Notes under the pieces: model-generated
What the model was told of the DNA's origin: nothing
Database searches by the model: none
The model's input: the letters and a program-made list of their open reading frames with translations, nothing else
Source of the DNA: Cydia pomonella
Taxonomy: Eukaryota; Arthropoda; Insecta; Lepidoptera; Tortricidae
Assembly: GCF_033807575.1 (NCBI RefSeq)
Contig: NC_084707.1
Span: 20,074,550-20,138,549 of the forward strand
Length of the DNA stretch: 64,000 nucleotides
Direction of reading: 5' to 3'
Position numbers and translations under genes: made by a program
In this document: in pieces, positions 22,779 to 33,430 of the stretch
How the letters are laid out: each line of letters opens with the position of its first letter
Numbering within the stretch: position 1 is the first letter of the stretch

Positions 22779-23600
22779 ACGTAAGTTGTACACTTGGCCA
22801 ATCCCCACCCGGACCACAATCAATGTTAAGAGATGACACCCAATTAGCTATAATTGGTAAAGTAAAGGATTTGTTTTAGTTAAGCAAAAAAACATATGTT
22901 AATATTAATTATATTTCAAAGACCGTGGCCGTACTCGATACACGACTGAACGAAATCGGTACGAGAGAAAATAATTGTAAAGATTGGTCTTAAAATCACT
23001 GTTACTTATTTGACTTTTTGGTTGATGTATGAGTCTGTAATTAAAATGACAATTTCAAACATTTATACCTACACCAGTAAATAATCGATATTTTTTTTAT
23101 TTCAATAGTTTTCTTATTATTCCCTTGCCCAGGCCCAGTAACATGCGACAGTGCCATCTCATTTACTCCGATCCAAATAGACAGTGTGCGCGTTTTAGGT
23201 ATTGACAGCCTCTTAAGCTAAGATTTTGGACGACATAGCACACTTTACATTACTAAAGTCGGTTTCAGCACACACATCCAATCGCTACTCCATTGTGAGG
23301 CCATCACCGTTCGGTAATCTGCTGATTGTCTATGTCTACTGCCCGATTATTGTACCACCGCAAAAATTATATGGTTAATTGCGACTGATATATAACAATG
23401 AGATGCTGATAGGTATAGGTAGATTATCATTTAGTTGCACACTTGCCTTTAATATAACAAGAAAACAACCTAGGTAGGTAGGTAGGTAGATAACCTAGTA
23501 AACCCACGGTTAAGCTATTTAAAAAAAAAGTCTTCAATCCGCCTTAATATTATTATCTATCTAATATATTTGAATGGGAAACCTTTAATTCTCGTTAAAT
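22779..23600. other. Intergenic, no gene recognised
   Basis: Mostly AT-rich unique sequence. A (AGGT)n microsatellite lies at about 23471-23488. No coding potential was seen. Confidence 0.35.
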
Positions 23601-23974
23601 AAATACTTCGGGTATTTAAAGCTTAGCTGGAGTGGTGGTAAAGAATTTCATTATAAATCCCACTCAGCATCGAGGACTGTTCGAGCTACGGTTCTTGAAG
23701 AGCGCAAAGTTTGTTTTGTGAAAAATAACAACCGTGAAATGAGAGTTTGAGTCGGTAAGTACGGTCGGCAAAAAGCAAACTAAGTCGCGCTGCGTGCGCC
23801 ATGAATATTATATGGAGTCTGAGTGGCTTTTTGAGTAATATTATTGCTTATGTTTTTTTTATATACCTACTTACCTATCGTGATGAGTATGCGTTTTTAT
23901 AAAGTATCACATACATACCCTGCAGCGACGGATCAATGTAGTTTGTGAAAAGTATTAATGATATCCCTGTCACA

Positions 23975-24043
23975 GGAAAGTGGGAAACGTTGTTATGAGG
24001 TGGGTGCACGTCGCATTGTTGTTGGCGGCGTGCGGTGTGCCCG
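23975..24043 (+). CDS. Candidate first coding exon encoding a signal peptide
   Basis: After a plausible acceptor (ATATCCCTGTCACAG, ending 23974), ATG at 23995 opens MRWVHVALLLAACGVPG, a charged start followed by a hydrophobic core and small residues, as in a secretory signal peptide. A possible donor follows at CCCG/GTGACG (24044). A strong donor GTCG/GTAAGT at 23755 could end an upstream 5' UTR exon, giving a 220-nt intron. Insect receptors and adhesion proteins often have such a short first exon before a very long intron. No downstream partner exon was found in the window, so this may be chance. Confidence 0.3.
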
Positions 24044-26200
24044 GTGACGCGGCGTAATGACTCGTGTCAACAGCAGTGCTCGCACGGCACCGCCTATTCA
24101 TCTTGCGCTGAATATTTAACCACCGCCCGACACGCTCCACCGTCAAAAAACAATATTGTGTGCAAAAATAATAATAATCCTCGCGAGATTACCGGCAGCC
24201 GCCGCCGGGAGCTAAGAGAATCTGTTTTATTAAAATTCAGCCGTTGCGCGCATTATCATTATCATGGGAGGCGTGTTGGCTCGCTCTCTAGATTTAAATG
24301 CTGCTTCAATTTTTCAGGCCGCGAGCACACCGGTGAAAAAAACGGCACAATCCGCCCACAGCGCTATCTCTCGGCAAGAAGGATTTAATTAAAATGCAGC
24401 ACTTACATCTGGCCGCGGTTCCCGCGCCCCCGTCGTACCGGACCCGTGTCGCCGCCGGCCCACATACTTGTTAGCGAAACTGCCGGTGTTGCCAACCCTT
24501 CTAATTAAATGATAAACACTCGGCGGCGGCTTCGCCAGAGGTTTTCATTTGTTTTAATTTGATTATCATTTCTTTGAAGTCCGAGCCATGCGGGCCGAGT
24601 ATAAAAACAGTCGTGTATATATATAATTGCTCGACCCCATATAATTCGGAAAAGCGTTATTGGGGTGGCTGCTGGTCAAAGTTTAGACTGTCTGATCCGA
24701 TAAAAGCTCGTTCGATCGGGTCCCCAGGCCGTGTTTATATGGCGAGCGCGGATGTGTGGTAGCTATTAGCTCGGCGGCCACAGTGCAGAGCGTGGAGCCA
24801 ATCGCTTATTGGGATTGGAGGCAAAGCCTTTCGGGCGGCTGCGTTCGCCAGCGGCCTTCCAATTTTAATGTTATGTAACTGAACCGAATTAATTCGCGCT
24901 GCGCCCGCCGCCGCCCGCTAGTTCAAACACTCGCCACCGAACCAATTTCGAATAAATATTGCTTTTTAGCAGTGTAATAAGAGTTGCGGTCGATTTGTCG
25001 TAATTAAAAAGCCTATTCAGCTCGAAAATGGTTTCGAAATTGTGGTTTCCGTTCTGTACATTTCAAAACAATTTCATATTGAAATTAATTACAATGAAAA
25101 GTTATCTTAATGAAGCCGCTATGTCAATCTAGAGTAGGTACTGAATCAAATTATTTTTGAATAATTTATCTTTACTATGCACATGGTTACAAGAATGGGT
25201 AGTTTATGCTTTGGCATGAACCAACATGTTGGTTCAACTACATTTCGCAATTAATTACTTACCAATGTTAAATTGCATATTAGCATCAACAAACACCAAT
25301 TCTCATTAGTACGATGCAGAGTCGTGCATGAATTTGTCATATTCCTATGCCGCTTTTGTAACATTTGTGACATTATTGGTTTCCACTCGACGGAATGAGT
25401 TCACTCGGCTTTGATACCGTCTCATTGACGTGTATCTCATTTGATGCCAACGTGTTTCTCGTTTGTGCGAAATTACGTGACGAAATGATCTGAATTGAAA
25501 GATCGGCCGCATTTCCTCTTTTCTATTTGGCAAATATACTTAAATGTACGCAGCAGGTAGGCTTATTGACACAAACGACAAACCCAATAAAGCGGGGATA
25601 CGCTCCAAAAGAGCTGAATTATTTGTCGTTTATAAAGACGGGAGCTGTACGTGGGGAGGGAGCGCGCGGAGGCGACTCATTACGTGTGAACTCGTACAGA
25701 CTTCTTTCACGTCGACCACAGCCTCTAATTAGTACAACTCGTTAGCGGTAATACCAAAAAAACTTTCGTCTGATGCCCCATCAGTGGTCTCGAGGAAGCC
25801 GGTGATTATGCCCCAGGAGGCTCAGCAGCCCGTGCGCGTCGTGCGTGCCAGTCATCACTTTACGTGTGAATCATTGTTTAATTACGTGGCGGGGGTGGCG
25901 CGGGCGCCGGGCGGGGCATCGATCGTCTCGCGTCGCCATGGCTACGCGCCCCCGCGCGCCCCCCGCGCCCGATTCATTTGTAATCATTTGTTTCGCGGCC
26001 ATCGAATAATGGTGCTCGTCAAACGGCACGAATTTGATGGATTGTACTTGGGGGTTTCCATAGATAATTCAAGTACCTATGTAAACGCCGCCTATGTACT
26101 CGCCGTGCTCACGTGAGGCGGGTACTCTTTGTTGGCAGCTTCTCTAGCGGAAGACATAATGCGCGACTACACAATCGCCTAAATTAATTGTGAGTCGGAA
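24044..26200. promoter_or_regulatory. Candidate cis-regulatory block, GC-rich with homeodomain-type AT motifs
   Basis: Over about 2.1 kb, CpG-rich segments (24044-24120, 24410-24480, 24770-24925, 25640-25980) alternate with intact TAATTAAA/ATTTAATTA-type motifs (for example near 24387, 24500 and 25000). The stretch contains no recognised transposon, unlike nearly everything else from 15 to 64 kb. Repeat-poor, high-complexity DNA of this kind in insects often marks conserved enhancers near developmental genes. Open frames here (for example 25784-26116) show no domain. Confidence 0.3.
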
Positions 26201-26939
26201 CAAAGCAAAACGTTCCGCACGGCGTATAACTCTCGCTGAAACCCGACGCCCACACCGAATTCCCTTTATAGAAACAAACGAGTTTCTCTCAGTTGTTCTA
26301 CATAAATGCCTAAGCCTTTTTATTATACCATATTAGAGTGAAATCGTTGGAGCAGAATACTAAATTGTTTTTTGATGATTTAATATTTGTTTCACTTAAA
26401 CTTTTTACGACAGAACGCGTCTCTTGCCATTTTTTGGTTATTCGGATACATTTCTTTTATTCGCTTGTTGTTGTAAAGTGGTTATATTTATGTTCGCAAT
26501 TATCATGGGCTATTAAAATAACATTACCACCGATTATGACTAGTAGCTAAGGTTAAGTTGAAATCGTATGCATATGATACACATCTAATTCTATTATTTG
26601 TACATTGTTTTTTTTTGCATTACTTCTTAACATGAAAACTTTACCATTCAATATATAATCACCTGCGAGAACAAACTCAAACGATCATAATAGTAACATT
26701 GTCTACAGTTTCAGTATTGCAATACATCCTCTCATCTCAGTAATGTATTACTGCCATTACATAGTCGTGCGCTACGCGACCTACAGCCGGGTCTACGAGC
26801 TACGCCGTAGCGCAGGATGATGAGAATTTATACTTGTCTCGCGATATCATCTCGCGCTGTATATTTGCATGTTAGATAACAACTGGCTCGGTGTACAAGG
26901 ATATTGTTATGATTTATTTAGTAAATTACTTATCATATT
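26201..26939. other. Intergenic, no gene recognised
   Basis: AT-rich sequence. A short palindromic GC patch around 26768-26815 (CGTGCGCTACGCGACC, GAGCTACGCCGTAGCGC) probably belongs to a repeat. Nothing else is supported. Confidence 0.3.
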
Positions 26940-27280
26940 AGGAATTGTCATAATATTTAAGTGTCCATTAAATGCACAGACGGGTTCCATGCCATCTTGC
27001 GTAAGCGCTCAGCATGTTTAATGCAACGAGCGAGAAGCAGTCCCAACAGCTTTCTGAAAGTATTATCCGATAGATGCGACTGTCGAATATGGAGGCACCT
27101 GGTAGTTGTGACTGGGCGACCTGTACGTTGTTTTGTTACTTTTTAGTTTAGTTTAGTTGTAATTAGTAAATACTAACACTAGTTATTAGGTACGAGGCTC
27201 AGATAAACTAACAAAATCTATGGATTGTAATGATCTGAAATAAATGATAATTTAATTTAATTTAATTTAAATGATCAACA
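26940..27280 (+). mobile_element. Non-LTR retrotransposon 3' end with (TTTAA)n tail
   Basis: The frame 26961-27146 reads like the basic C-terminus of a LINE ORF2 (CTDGFHAILRKRSACLMQRA, NSFLKVLSDRCDCRIW). It is followed by about 100 bp of 3' UTR, an AATAAA signal (27239) and a tandem TTTAA tail (about 27250-27270). Only the last 5-10 percent of the element is present. Confidence 0.6.
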
Positions 27281-28452
27281 CAAAATATGTTGAATAATTA
27301 AAAACATAAAGTAATAAATATTACTGACAAATCTAAAGGCATACACACACAACATGTATTGACCTAGTTACAAACTAAACAAACCATGGATACTCAGCGT
27401 GACAGCATGCATCGTTTTTAGAACTTGAGTCCACTAGCTTTGTTACTAGGGTCTAGTCTAGTATTTGCGCAATAGTTACCAGTATAATGAATTTCCACAA
27501 ACTTCAAATCAATAATAAAGTTTCGCTGGAACAGATCTATATTTACTATACTTTCATTTTTTACTTTGCTATGTATATTTTGTGTAAACTTGTTTATGTG
27601 CAGTGAAAGTACAATGCAATTAAAGTGACATACATACATTACATACCATTTATACACATAATGCCAAAAACGCAAAACGCCATTTTGTCGATTTGCGTAA
27701 TTAAAAAAATACGAACACCGACTAATGGCGTTTATAACTTGAAGTACAAAAGTTCTAGATTACAATAGCAGAGATCTCAATGAAAACGAATTCATCTAGT
27801 CCCAGATACAAAGCTCGACCTCCAGAAAGTGGTGTGATGTCTCAAATAATTCTAATAGATGTCCGGTCGGGCGGCGCGGCGCGGGGGGAGGGCCGGAACG
27901 CGAAATGAGATTTCCTTTGAGCGCGCGAGCCAGTGACCGCGACACCGCCCGCTAATGCCCCTTGAATCATATCTCAGACATCTACTCCACTTTCCTTCTT
28001 AGTACAATGCGAGCTAGCACCAAATCCAACTAAAAGGGGCTGAATGATGTAGTACTTGGAGTACACTTGAGACGGAGTTCACACTATGGTGAAACATTGT
28101 CTACAGAGACACATCTTATCTCTTTTGAAAAAAAATGCTATATAAATACGATTTATTATACTAGGACGTTTAGACAGCTGTAATCGTAACATATAAACGA
28201 AAAATAGGAGCTTGTTAGTGTATCACTTTAGTAGACTAAAATTTTGTATCGTTGGTCCATAAACAGTTGCAACAAACACAATAAGGTAACGATTAACTGA
28301 TTAACGCCACTAAGCAGTGAACTTTGAAAGACTCTAAATCCTAAATCTATGACTGGGTGCGTAGACATGACGCCAATCATTAACGCTCCGTAGGGAACGA
28401 ACCGCCACTGTTTCTGTCACACTAATATGGAAGAGTGATAGAGAGAACTACA
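27281..28452. other. Intergenic, with a small GC-rich island
   Basis: AT-rich apart from a CpG-rich patch at 27868-27955 (GGCGGCGCGGCGCGGGG and following). No coding sequence or transposon was recognised. Confidence 0.35.
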
Positions 28453-28778
28453 CTTTTTTTTTATACTACGTCGGTGGCAAACAAGCATACGGCCTGCCTG
28501 ATGGTAAGCAGTCTCCGTAGCTATGTACACCTGCAACTCCAGAGGAGTTACATGCGCGTTGCCGACCCTAACCCCACCCCCCTCGTTGAGCTCTGGCAAC
28601 CTTACTCACCGGCAGGAACACAACACTATGAGTAGGGTCAAGTGTTATTTGGCTGCGGTTTTCTGTAAGGTGGAGGTACTTCCCCAGTTGGGCTCTGCTC
28701 TAGATCTGGAATGACATCTGCTGTGCTGTGCCCTACCACACAAGGCGAGATGACATTCACATTGCCCATACCTCTCTT
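28453..28778 (-). mobile_element. Poly(A) retroposon family, copy B
   Basis: A T-run (28456-28464, the poly(A) tail in reverse) is followed by the same body as copy A and stops at nearly the same base of the family. That shared end suggests a true 5' end, which would make this a SINE of about 310 bp. Confidence 0.75.
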
Positions 28779-29795
28779 TTGGACGTAGGTTAAGGACATA
28801 CCCGGGTCCAAAAACGCTACGCTACGGAGCTTGAACTATTGGCATCTTGTTTACGCAACCAGAAAAGAAAATTTACGATTAAACTATTAAGTAGCACGTA
28901 ACACTGTGCGTAAATGCATTCCCACTCCGTCAAAAAAAAAAAAAAAAGGTAAGGTATACTTTGCCTATTATACATATATTTATCAGACTTGTCAAGGAAA
29001 GGAAGCAATAGTCGTAGGGACTTACGAGTAGACTGCTTATGTTACCAACATGCACATAAAGGCCTCAATTTCCGGAGATCTTGATTGCAAGATCGGCTGA
29101 TTGTAAGTTAAATACTCTCTTATTCATTGGAATAAGAGAGTATTTAACTGAACGGTAGGGTAGGTAAGCTTAAAGCTTTTGAGTAATATTGAAGAATAAA
29201 ATTATCCGGCACGTGGAAATCCCACAAGCAGACGAGAGCTTTTCATGACAGCCAATTTTCTGTAAAAATTGGAGAAGAGAAGCTCGGCGGGGCTTCGGGA
29301 CATCGGCGTCCCCTTGATTTTAATTTCATCGCAAAACAAAACGAGCAAGCTGATATTGTAGACGCTCAAAGCGCCTCGCCTCTGCACGAGAACGGCCCTC
29401 GAGTTACGAAACTTCTGCACTTCTCTAAGTATACTACTCCGTGTCTCAGTACTGACAAGTGTTCGTACCATTTGGGTTAAAAACGATCGGAAAAATCGGC
29501 GTTTTTTCTGTGGAAATAACAAAAGTTCGGATACATTTTTCTGTTACTTTCATTATACAAATTTAAGTCGCATTATAACCTTAATTCGTAGGTATTTCAA
29601 AAGTATTTTACCTTTGTCGTATTACACTTGTTTACAAAATTCAATATAAGTACTTTCAATATAAGTTTTTTTAATATACAGAATATATTGCTAAGATTAC
29701 CTAAGTTTATCTAATGTAAACCACTACTCAATCATTATTAACGGAAGCTGTACAACCTCAGCATCGTCAAGCCCATATAGGTTTCACTTCTGAGC
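28779..29795. other. Intergenic, with a perfect hairpin
   Basis: It contains a poly(A) run (28934-28948), a perfect 19-bp stem hairpin at 29107-29148 and a 106-codon minus-strand open frame at 29202-29522 with no recognisable domain. No gene is called. Confidence 0.35.
29107..29148. repeat. Perfect inverted repeat, 19-bp arms, 4-nt loop
   Basis: GTTAAATACTCTCTTATTC (29107-29125) is followed by ATTG and its exact reverse complement (29130-29148). The loop is too small for a classical microRNA precursor. It may be the core of a fold-back element. Confidence 0.9.
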
Positions 29796-29944
29796 ACGGC
29801 TACCACGAGTTGGCATATGACATTTACGTTAGCGAGAACTCGATCGTCTTTATCACACCAATACATCAGTGTGAGCGAAATTGAGTGCGATTGTGTTTAC
29901 GCAGTCGCTAACGTAATCGTCAAGTGTCAACTCGTGGTACGGCT
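29796..29944. mobile_element. MITE-like inverted-repeat element
   Basis: Inverted ends of about 42 bp share ACCACGAGTTG and TTTACGTTAGCGA / ATTACGTTAGCGA, with the loop around 29865. It has MITE size and no coding sequence. The target duplication is not clear. Confidence 0.6.
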
Positions 29945-30149
29945 ATAGTGGCTACCGTTCACGAAAAGGTCTCCCTTGGTTTAAGGCCTCCGCGCCGACC
30001 TTAAGAAAGGTCTTACAAATTCAACAATAGTCACGTTAACGAAAGTGGATGAAGATAAATGGACTAACGATATATTCACATTTATATTTTTCAAAAAACG
30101 CCCTAGATTTATAGGTTTACAAACGTAAATAATAAACAATGATTTATCA

Positions 30150-30250
30150 TAGCATTGATAACTCAAGATATGTTGCCGTTATCCCTTAGACAGTCACAGT
30201 CGGTAGCATCATTTATGATAAACTTGCATAAGTTATGGCTACTGTGTACT
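30150..30250 (+). mobile_element. LINE C-terminal fragment, same family as 17.5-18.6 kb
   Basis: Codons from about 30170 read LPLSLRQSQSVASF and then LHKLWL, matching IPVSVRQSQSVASL and LKKLWL at the end of the LINE at 17887-18579. The matching 3' UTR tail lies about 1 kb downstream at 31195-31365, with later insertions between. Confidence 0.6.
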
Positions 30251-30282
30251 AAGTATTTCTTATTTAATTCTGTGATTATGTA

Positions 30283-30566
30283 CATTCATATAAATATAAA
30301 TAAAATAAATAAATATAATAGGACATTATTACACAAATTGACTAAGTCCCACAGTAAGCTCAATAAGGCTTGTGTTGAGGGTACTTAGACAACGATATAT
30401 ATAATATATAAATATTAATAAATACTTAAACACATAGAAAACACCCATGACTCAGGAACAAATATCCATGCTCATCACACGAACAATGCCCTTACCAGGA
30501 TTTGTACCCGGGACCATCAGCTTCGTAGGCAGGGTCACTACCCACTAAGCCAAACCGGTCGTCAAA
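30283..30566 (-). mobile_element. tRNA-derived SINE (family 1), copy 1
   Basis: Read on the minus strand it starts GACCGGTTTGGCTTAGTGGG (A-box-like) and has the B-box-like GGTACAAATCC. Then comes a body with a TA-rich section and an AATA-type tail at the left. It sits inside the split LINE copy. Confidence 0.75.
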
Positions 30567-31194
30567 TTCTATTAGTCTAATATTCATAGATGTATATCTA
30601 TTGATATTTATTACATGTATAATTTTATATATATGTAATATTATTATACACCGTTTTTTTATTGAATTCCATTAACTTCGGGGTATCGGTAAGTTCATTT
30701 AAGGAAACTATATGGCATAGTAAATTTCCAACAAAAAACCTTTTTATTTTATTTTATAAAAAGTAATTCAATGTTGCATACAGCGTTGTTGTAACACGGG
30801 CATTACATTTAACTCAACCAAACAATTGAAAACTGTGACATATAAATGTCATTTTGAACATCAATCGTCCGAGATAGTACTTACGTTTAGTAGCAAATGT
30901 ATTAACTCATACTTAACACTAATCAATATGTAAACATGCCCTAAGCCAAGTGTACACGCTCGTAAAGGCCTTATAAGAAAAAAATTAAACATTGATTTTC
31001 TCCGAAATGGAGTTAATTAGAATACTGGTAGTTGAGAAAGTTACTTAATTTAAGCTCAGGGATGCACCCTTGAAATTAACGGAAGTCAAAAAAAAACACG
31101 GTGTATAGGCTACATTGTATTATGTCTATGACAGGCTACATGTTTCAATTATTTACTTGTGTAATGATTGAACCATAGTTTACTTTTTTGTACA
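30567..31194. other. Intergenic, insertion material inside a split LINE
   Basis: AT-rich sequence of unknown origin between the SINE and the LINE tail. No gene recognised. Confidence 0.3.
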
Positions 31195-31365
31195 TAGTGT
31201 TCGTTTGTTTTTCACGATTTTACTTTTGACTCTCAAAGGTTGACTGGAAGAGATCCTTTATAGGGAAAAGTTCGCCTGTGTACATACATAGTCAACATTA
31301 TTTTTTTTATTATATTCTTACCTGTCTCTTATGTACAATAAAGTGTTTACATACATACATATGTT
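31195..31365 (+). mobile_element. LINE 3' UTR and (CATA)n tail, same family as 17.5-18.6 kb
   Basis: It shares with the 17.5-kb LINE the stretch GGTTGACTGGAAGAGATCC, AAAAGTTCGCCT, TGTACAATAAAGT and the final ACATACATACATA tail, here on the plus strand. The polyadenylation signal AATAAA is at about 31338. Confidence 0.7.
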
Positions 31366-33265
31366 ATACGCGTTCCAAAATTGAAGCGCTTATTACCTTG
31401 TGACAAATTGTACAAGTTGTGTTTGGTCGCAAGCGAGAGATGTGCACGTCCTTACGCGCCCCGCTTACCGATACAGAAAGAGACAAGCTCATGTTTAACA
31501 ACGAGTATGACAAAGATGAATAGAATGCGAAAATTAATCAAAAATAAGAATTTTCTTTGTAGGAATCGAAGTATTTTTTGTGTTCGTTATGTTTGAGTAT
31601 AACCTATCTATAGTTATATAATATCATCCATACTAAATAGGTAGTTCTGTTACCGTGAGCCTCCTCCACATGCATTCTAGCGTGGGCGGCAGTTGTTAAC
31701 AAGCGCTTCATAAAGCGGCCCAAACAAACGAACAGCGCACTCCGGAGCGCCTCAGCTTCGCGCTCTGCGCGATACGCGATGTATGCACAAAAGCTGTTAA
31801 AAACATCTTTAACAAAACGAGTAAAAATTAAATTTACATCGAAATAGAAAATTTAGCAGCGCACACGTTATTTAAAGTTGAGTATGGTGAACATTCGAGT
31901 GCGCTTTAAAATCTGCATGATTCTCAACGAGAACTTTTTTAGCGAAATGGAATTAATTTGACTGCATTCTTCCTCATTCTATTTAATATTCCAAGTTTAA
32001 AATCTCTTTTCATCACACTTGCTCGAAAAAGTTCTTATTTCATGCAGGTGTACTGAAGGACAATGGCCTATTTTGTTCCCGCTGGAGTTATGGATTGTGA
32101 AAAAAAGCTATAACTCCCTAGGGAGTTATAGCTTTTAATTATGTCACTTATTCATACAAACCAAGTAGCATAAATGAGTTTTACTTTTAAAATACTGTCG
32201 TTTATAATTTAATATTTTTGTTTATGTTTAAAATTAAATAATTTGATTAATTTAACAGCAGTTTAAAATATTTTTACATAATTTTCAATCGTGGCTGTAG
32301 GTCCGTGCCCTCGATGCTAACCTGTCAAGAAATTAAAAAATGGCGGATGAATATTTGATATGTCACCGTATTTAAGAATTATTTCGTTTAAAATTTAGTT
32401 ATATCTTCGCAAGTGTGATGAAAAACATTGTGGGTAACTCCGGGGGTAAGAATATTTCAAACTAGGGTCTTTAATTCCGTCAAGCCTGCGGCTGTCGGGA
32501 ATAACCACCCTCGGATCCAAAATTTCACTTACCCCCCTCGTCGCACAATGTACTATTATTCAATGAAATATTATTTAAAGAACTGCAGGGTCATTACCAA
32601 CTAGGTTAAGGGCCTGTTTCACAATGTCCAAGTAAAGTCCTGAATAAGCTACTTGTCACTTATCTGATTAATAAAGTCATCATTGTGGTTTCACAATCTT
32701 CAAATGAGCTTAACTGGTACATAAATACCTTTACAACTTAACGTACTTTTATTTTGCAGTAATTTATATTGAATAAATTACGAATAGGTATTTATGAACA
32801 TTTATTTATCTACAATTTCACTAAGTATTTAAATACATATAAATAACGAACAAGGACATGAAACGACTATAAATATAGTGTTCGTGTAATAATTACTCTC
32901 GCAGTGGTGTTAACGTCACAATCGCGGGTCCCCAGCCGCCCTTTATGGAGGTCCGGGAGCCTTACGCAAACCTAGTTGATCCTTCGCCCGCGGCCCGAGC
33001 TCCCATTACATGATCAAGCATTACCAACGCTTTTCGGGGCAAACCAGTATTATACCATCAAACGTGGCAACTTTACCATAATTTTGCTCATAAACTTAAA
33101 TATAATAAGGCGATAAGTCCGCCTGTTTTTACCTACTAATTTAAGTCCTGTCTTTGTTTGTAATATGAGCTTTTCTTTAGTAGTGCACAATAAAGAGTTT
33201 TATTATTATTGTAAAATTATTATTATGATTTGAACAAAAGCAGGTATCACTATCACTACACCTTT
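31366..33265. other. Intergenic, containing a perfect palindrome and repeat remnants
   Basis: No gene. Short inverted arms TCATCACACTTGC (about 32009) and GCAAGTGTGATGA (about 32409) enclose the palindrome at 32103-32136, suggesting a MITE-like element that continues to about 32550. A LINE-like 3' end may lie at 33095-33215 (GCGATAAGTCCGCCTG, then CAATAAAG and ATT repeats). Confidence 0.35.
32103..32136. repeat. Perfect 34-bp palindrome without loop
   Basis: AAAAGCTATAACTCCCT is followed at once by its exact reverse complement, centred between 32119 and 32120. Long spacer-free palindromes are unstable and uncommon in genomes. Its position midway between outer inverted arms suggests the centre of a fold-back element. 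Confidence 0.95.
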
Positions 33266-33269
33266 AATT

Positions 33270-33430
33270 ATAAAACAAAGTCCCCCGCCGCGTCTGTCTG
33301 TTTGTTTGTATGTTCGCGATAAACTCAAAAACTACTGAACGGATTTTGATGCGGTTTTCAGCTATCACTAGAGTGATTCTTGAGAAAGGTTTAGGCATAT
33401 AATTGATTAAGGTTTTGTGTAACCCGTGCG
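33270..33430 (+). repeat. Fragment of a widespread insect dispersed repeat
   Basis: CAAAGTCCCCCGCCGCGTCT, CTACTGAACGGATTTTGATG and GTAACCCGTGCG belong to a repeat that I associate, from memory, with 3' parts of non-autonomous Helitron-like elements in moths. The terminal hairpin and CTAG/CTAGT end are absent here, so the assignment is weak. Confidence 0.4.

Noticed and set aside
24390..24480. Minus-strand exon ending at the donor complement ACTTAC (24404)
   Set aside because: The frame is short, Gly/Arg-rich from GC content, and has no acceptor or homology.
25784..26116. 110-codon plus-strand open frame
   Set aside because: Arg/Ala/Pro-rich composition is explained by local GC content, and no domain was found.
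29202..29522. 106-codon minus-strand open frame
   Set aside because: No recognisable domain, start context or splice structure. Probably chance or part of an unknown repeat.
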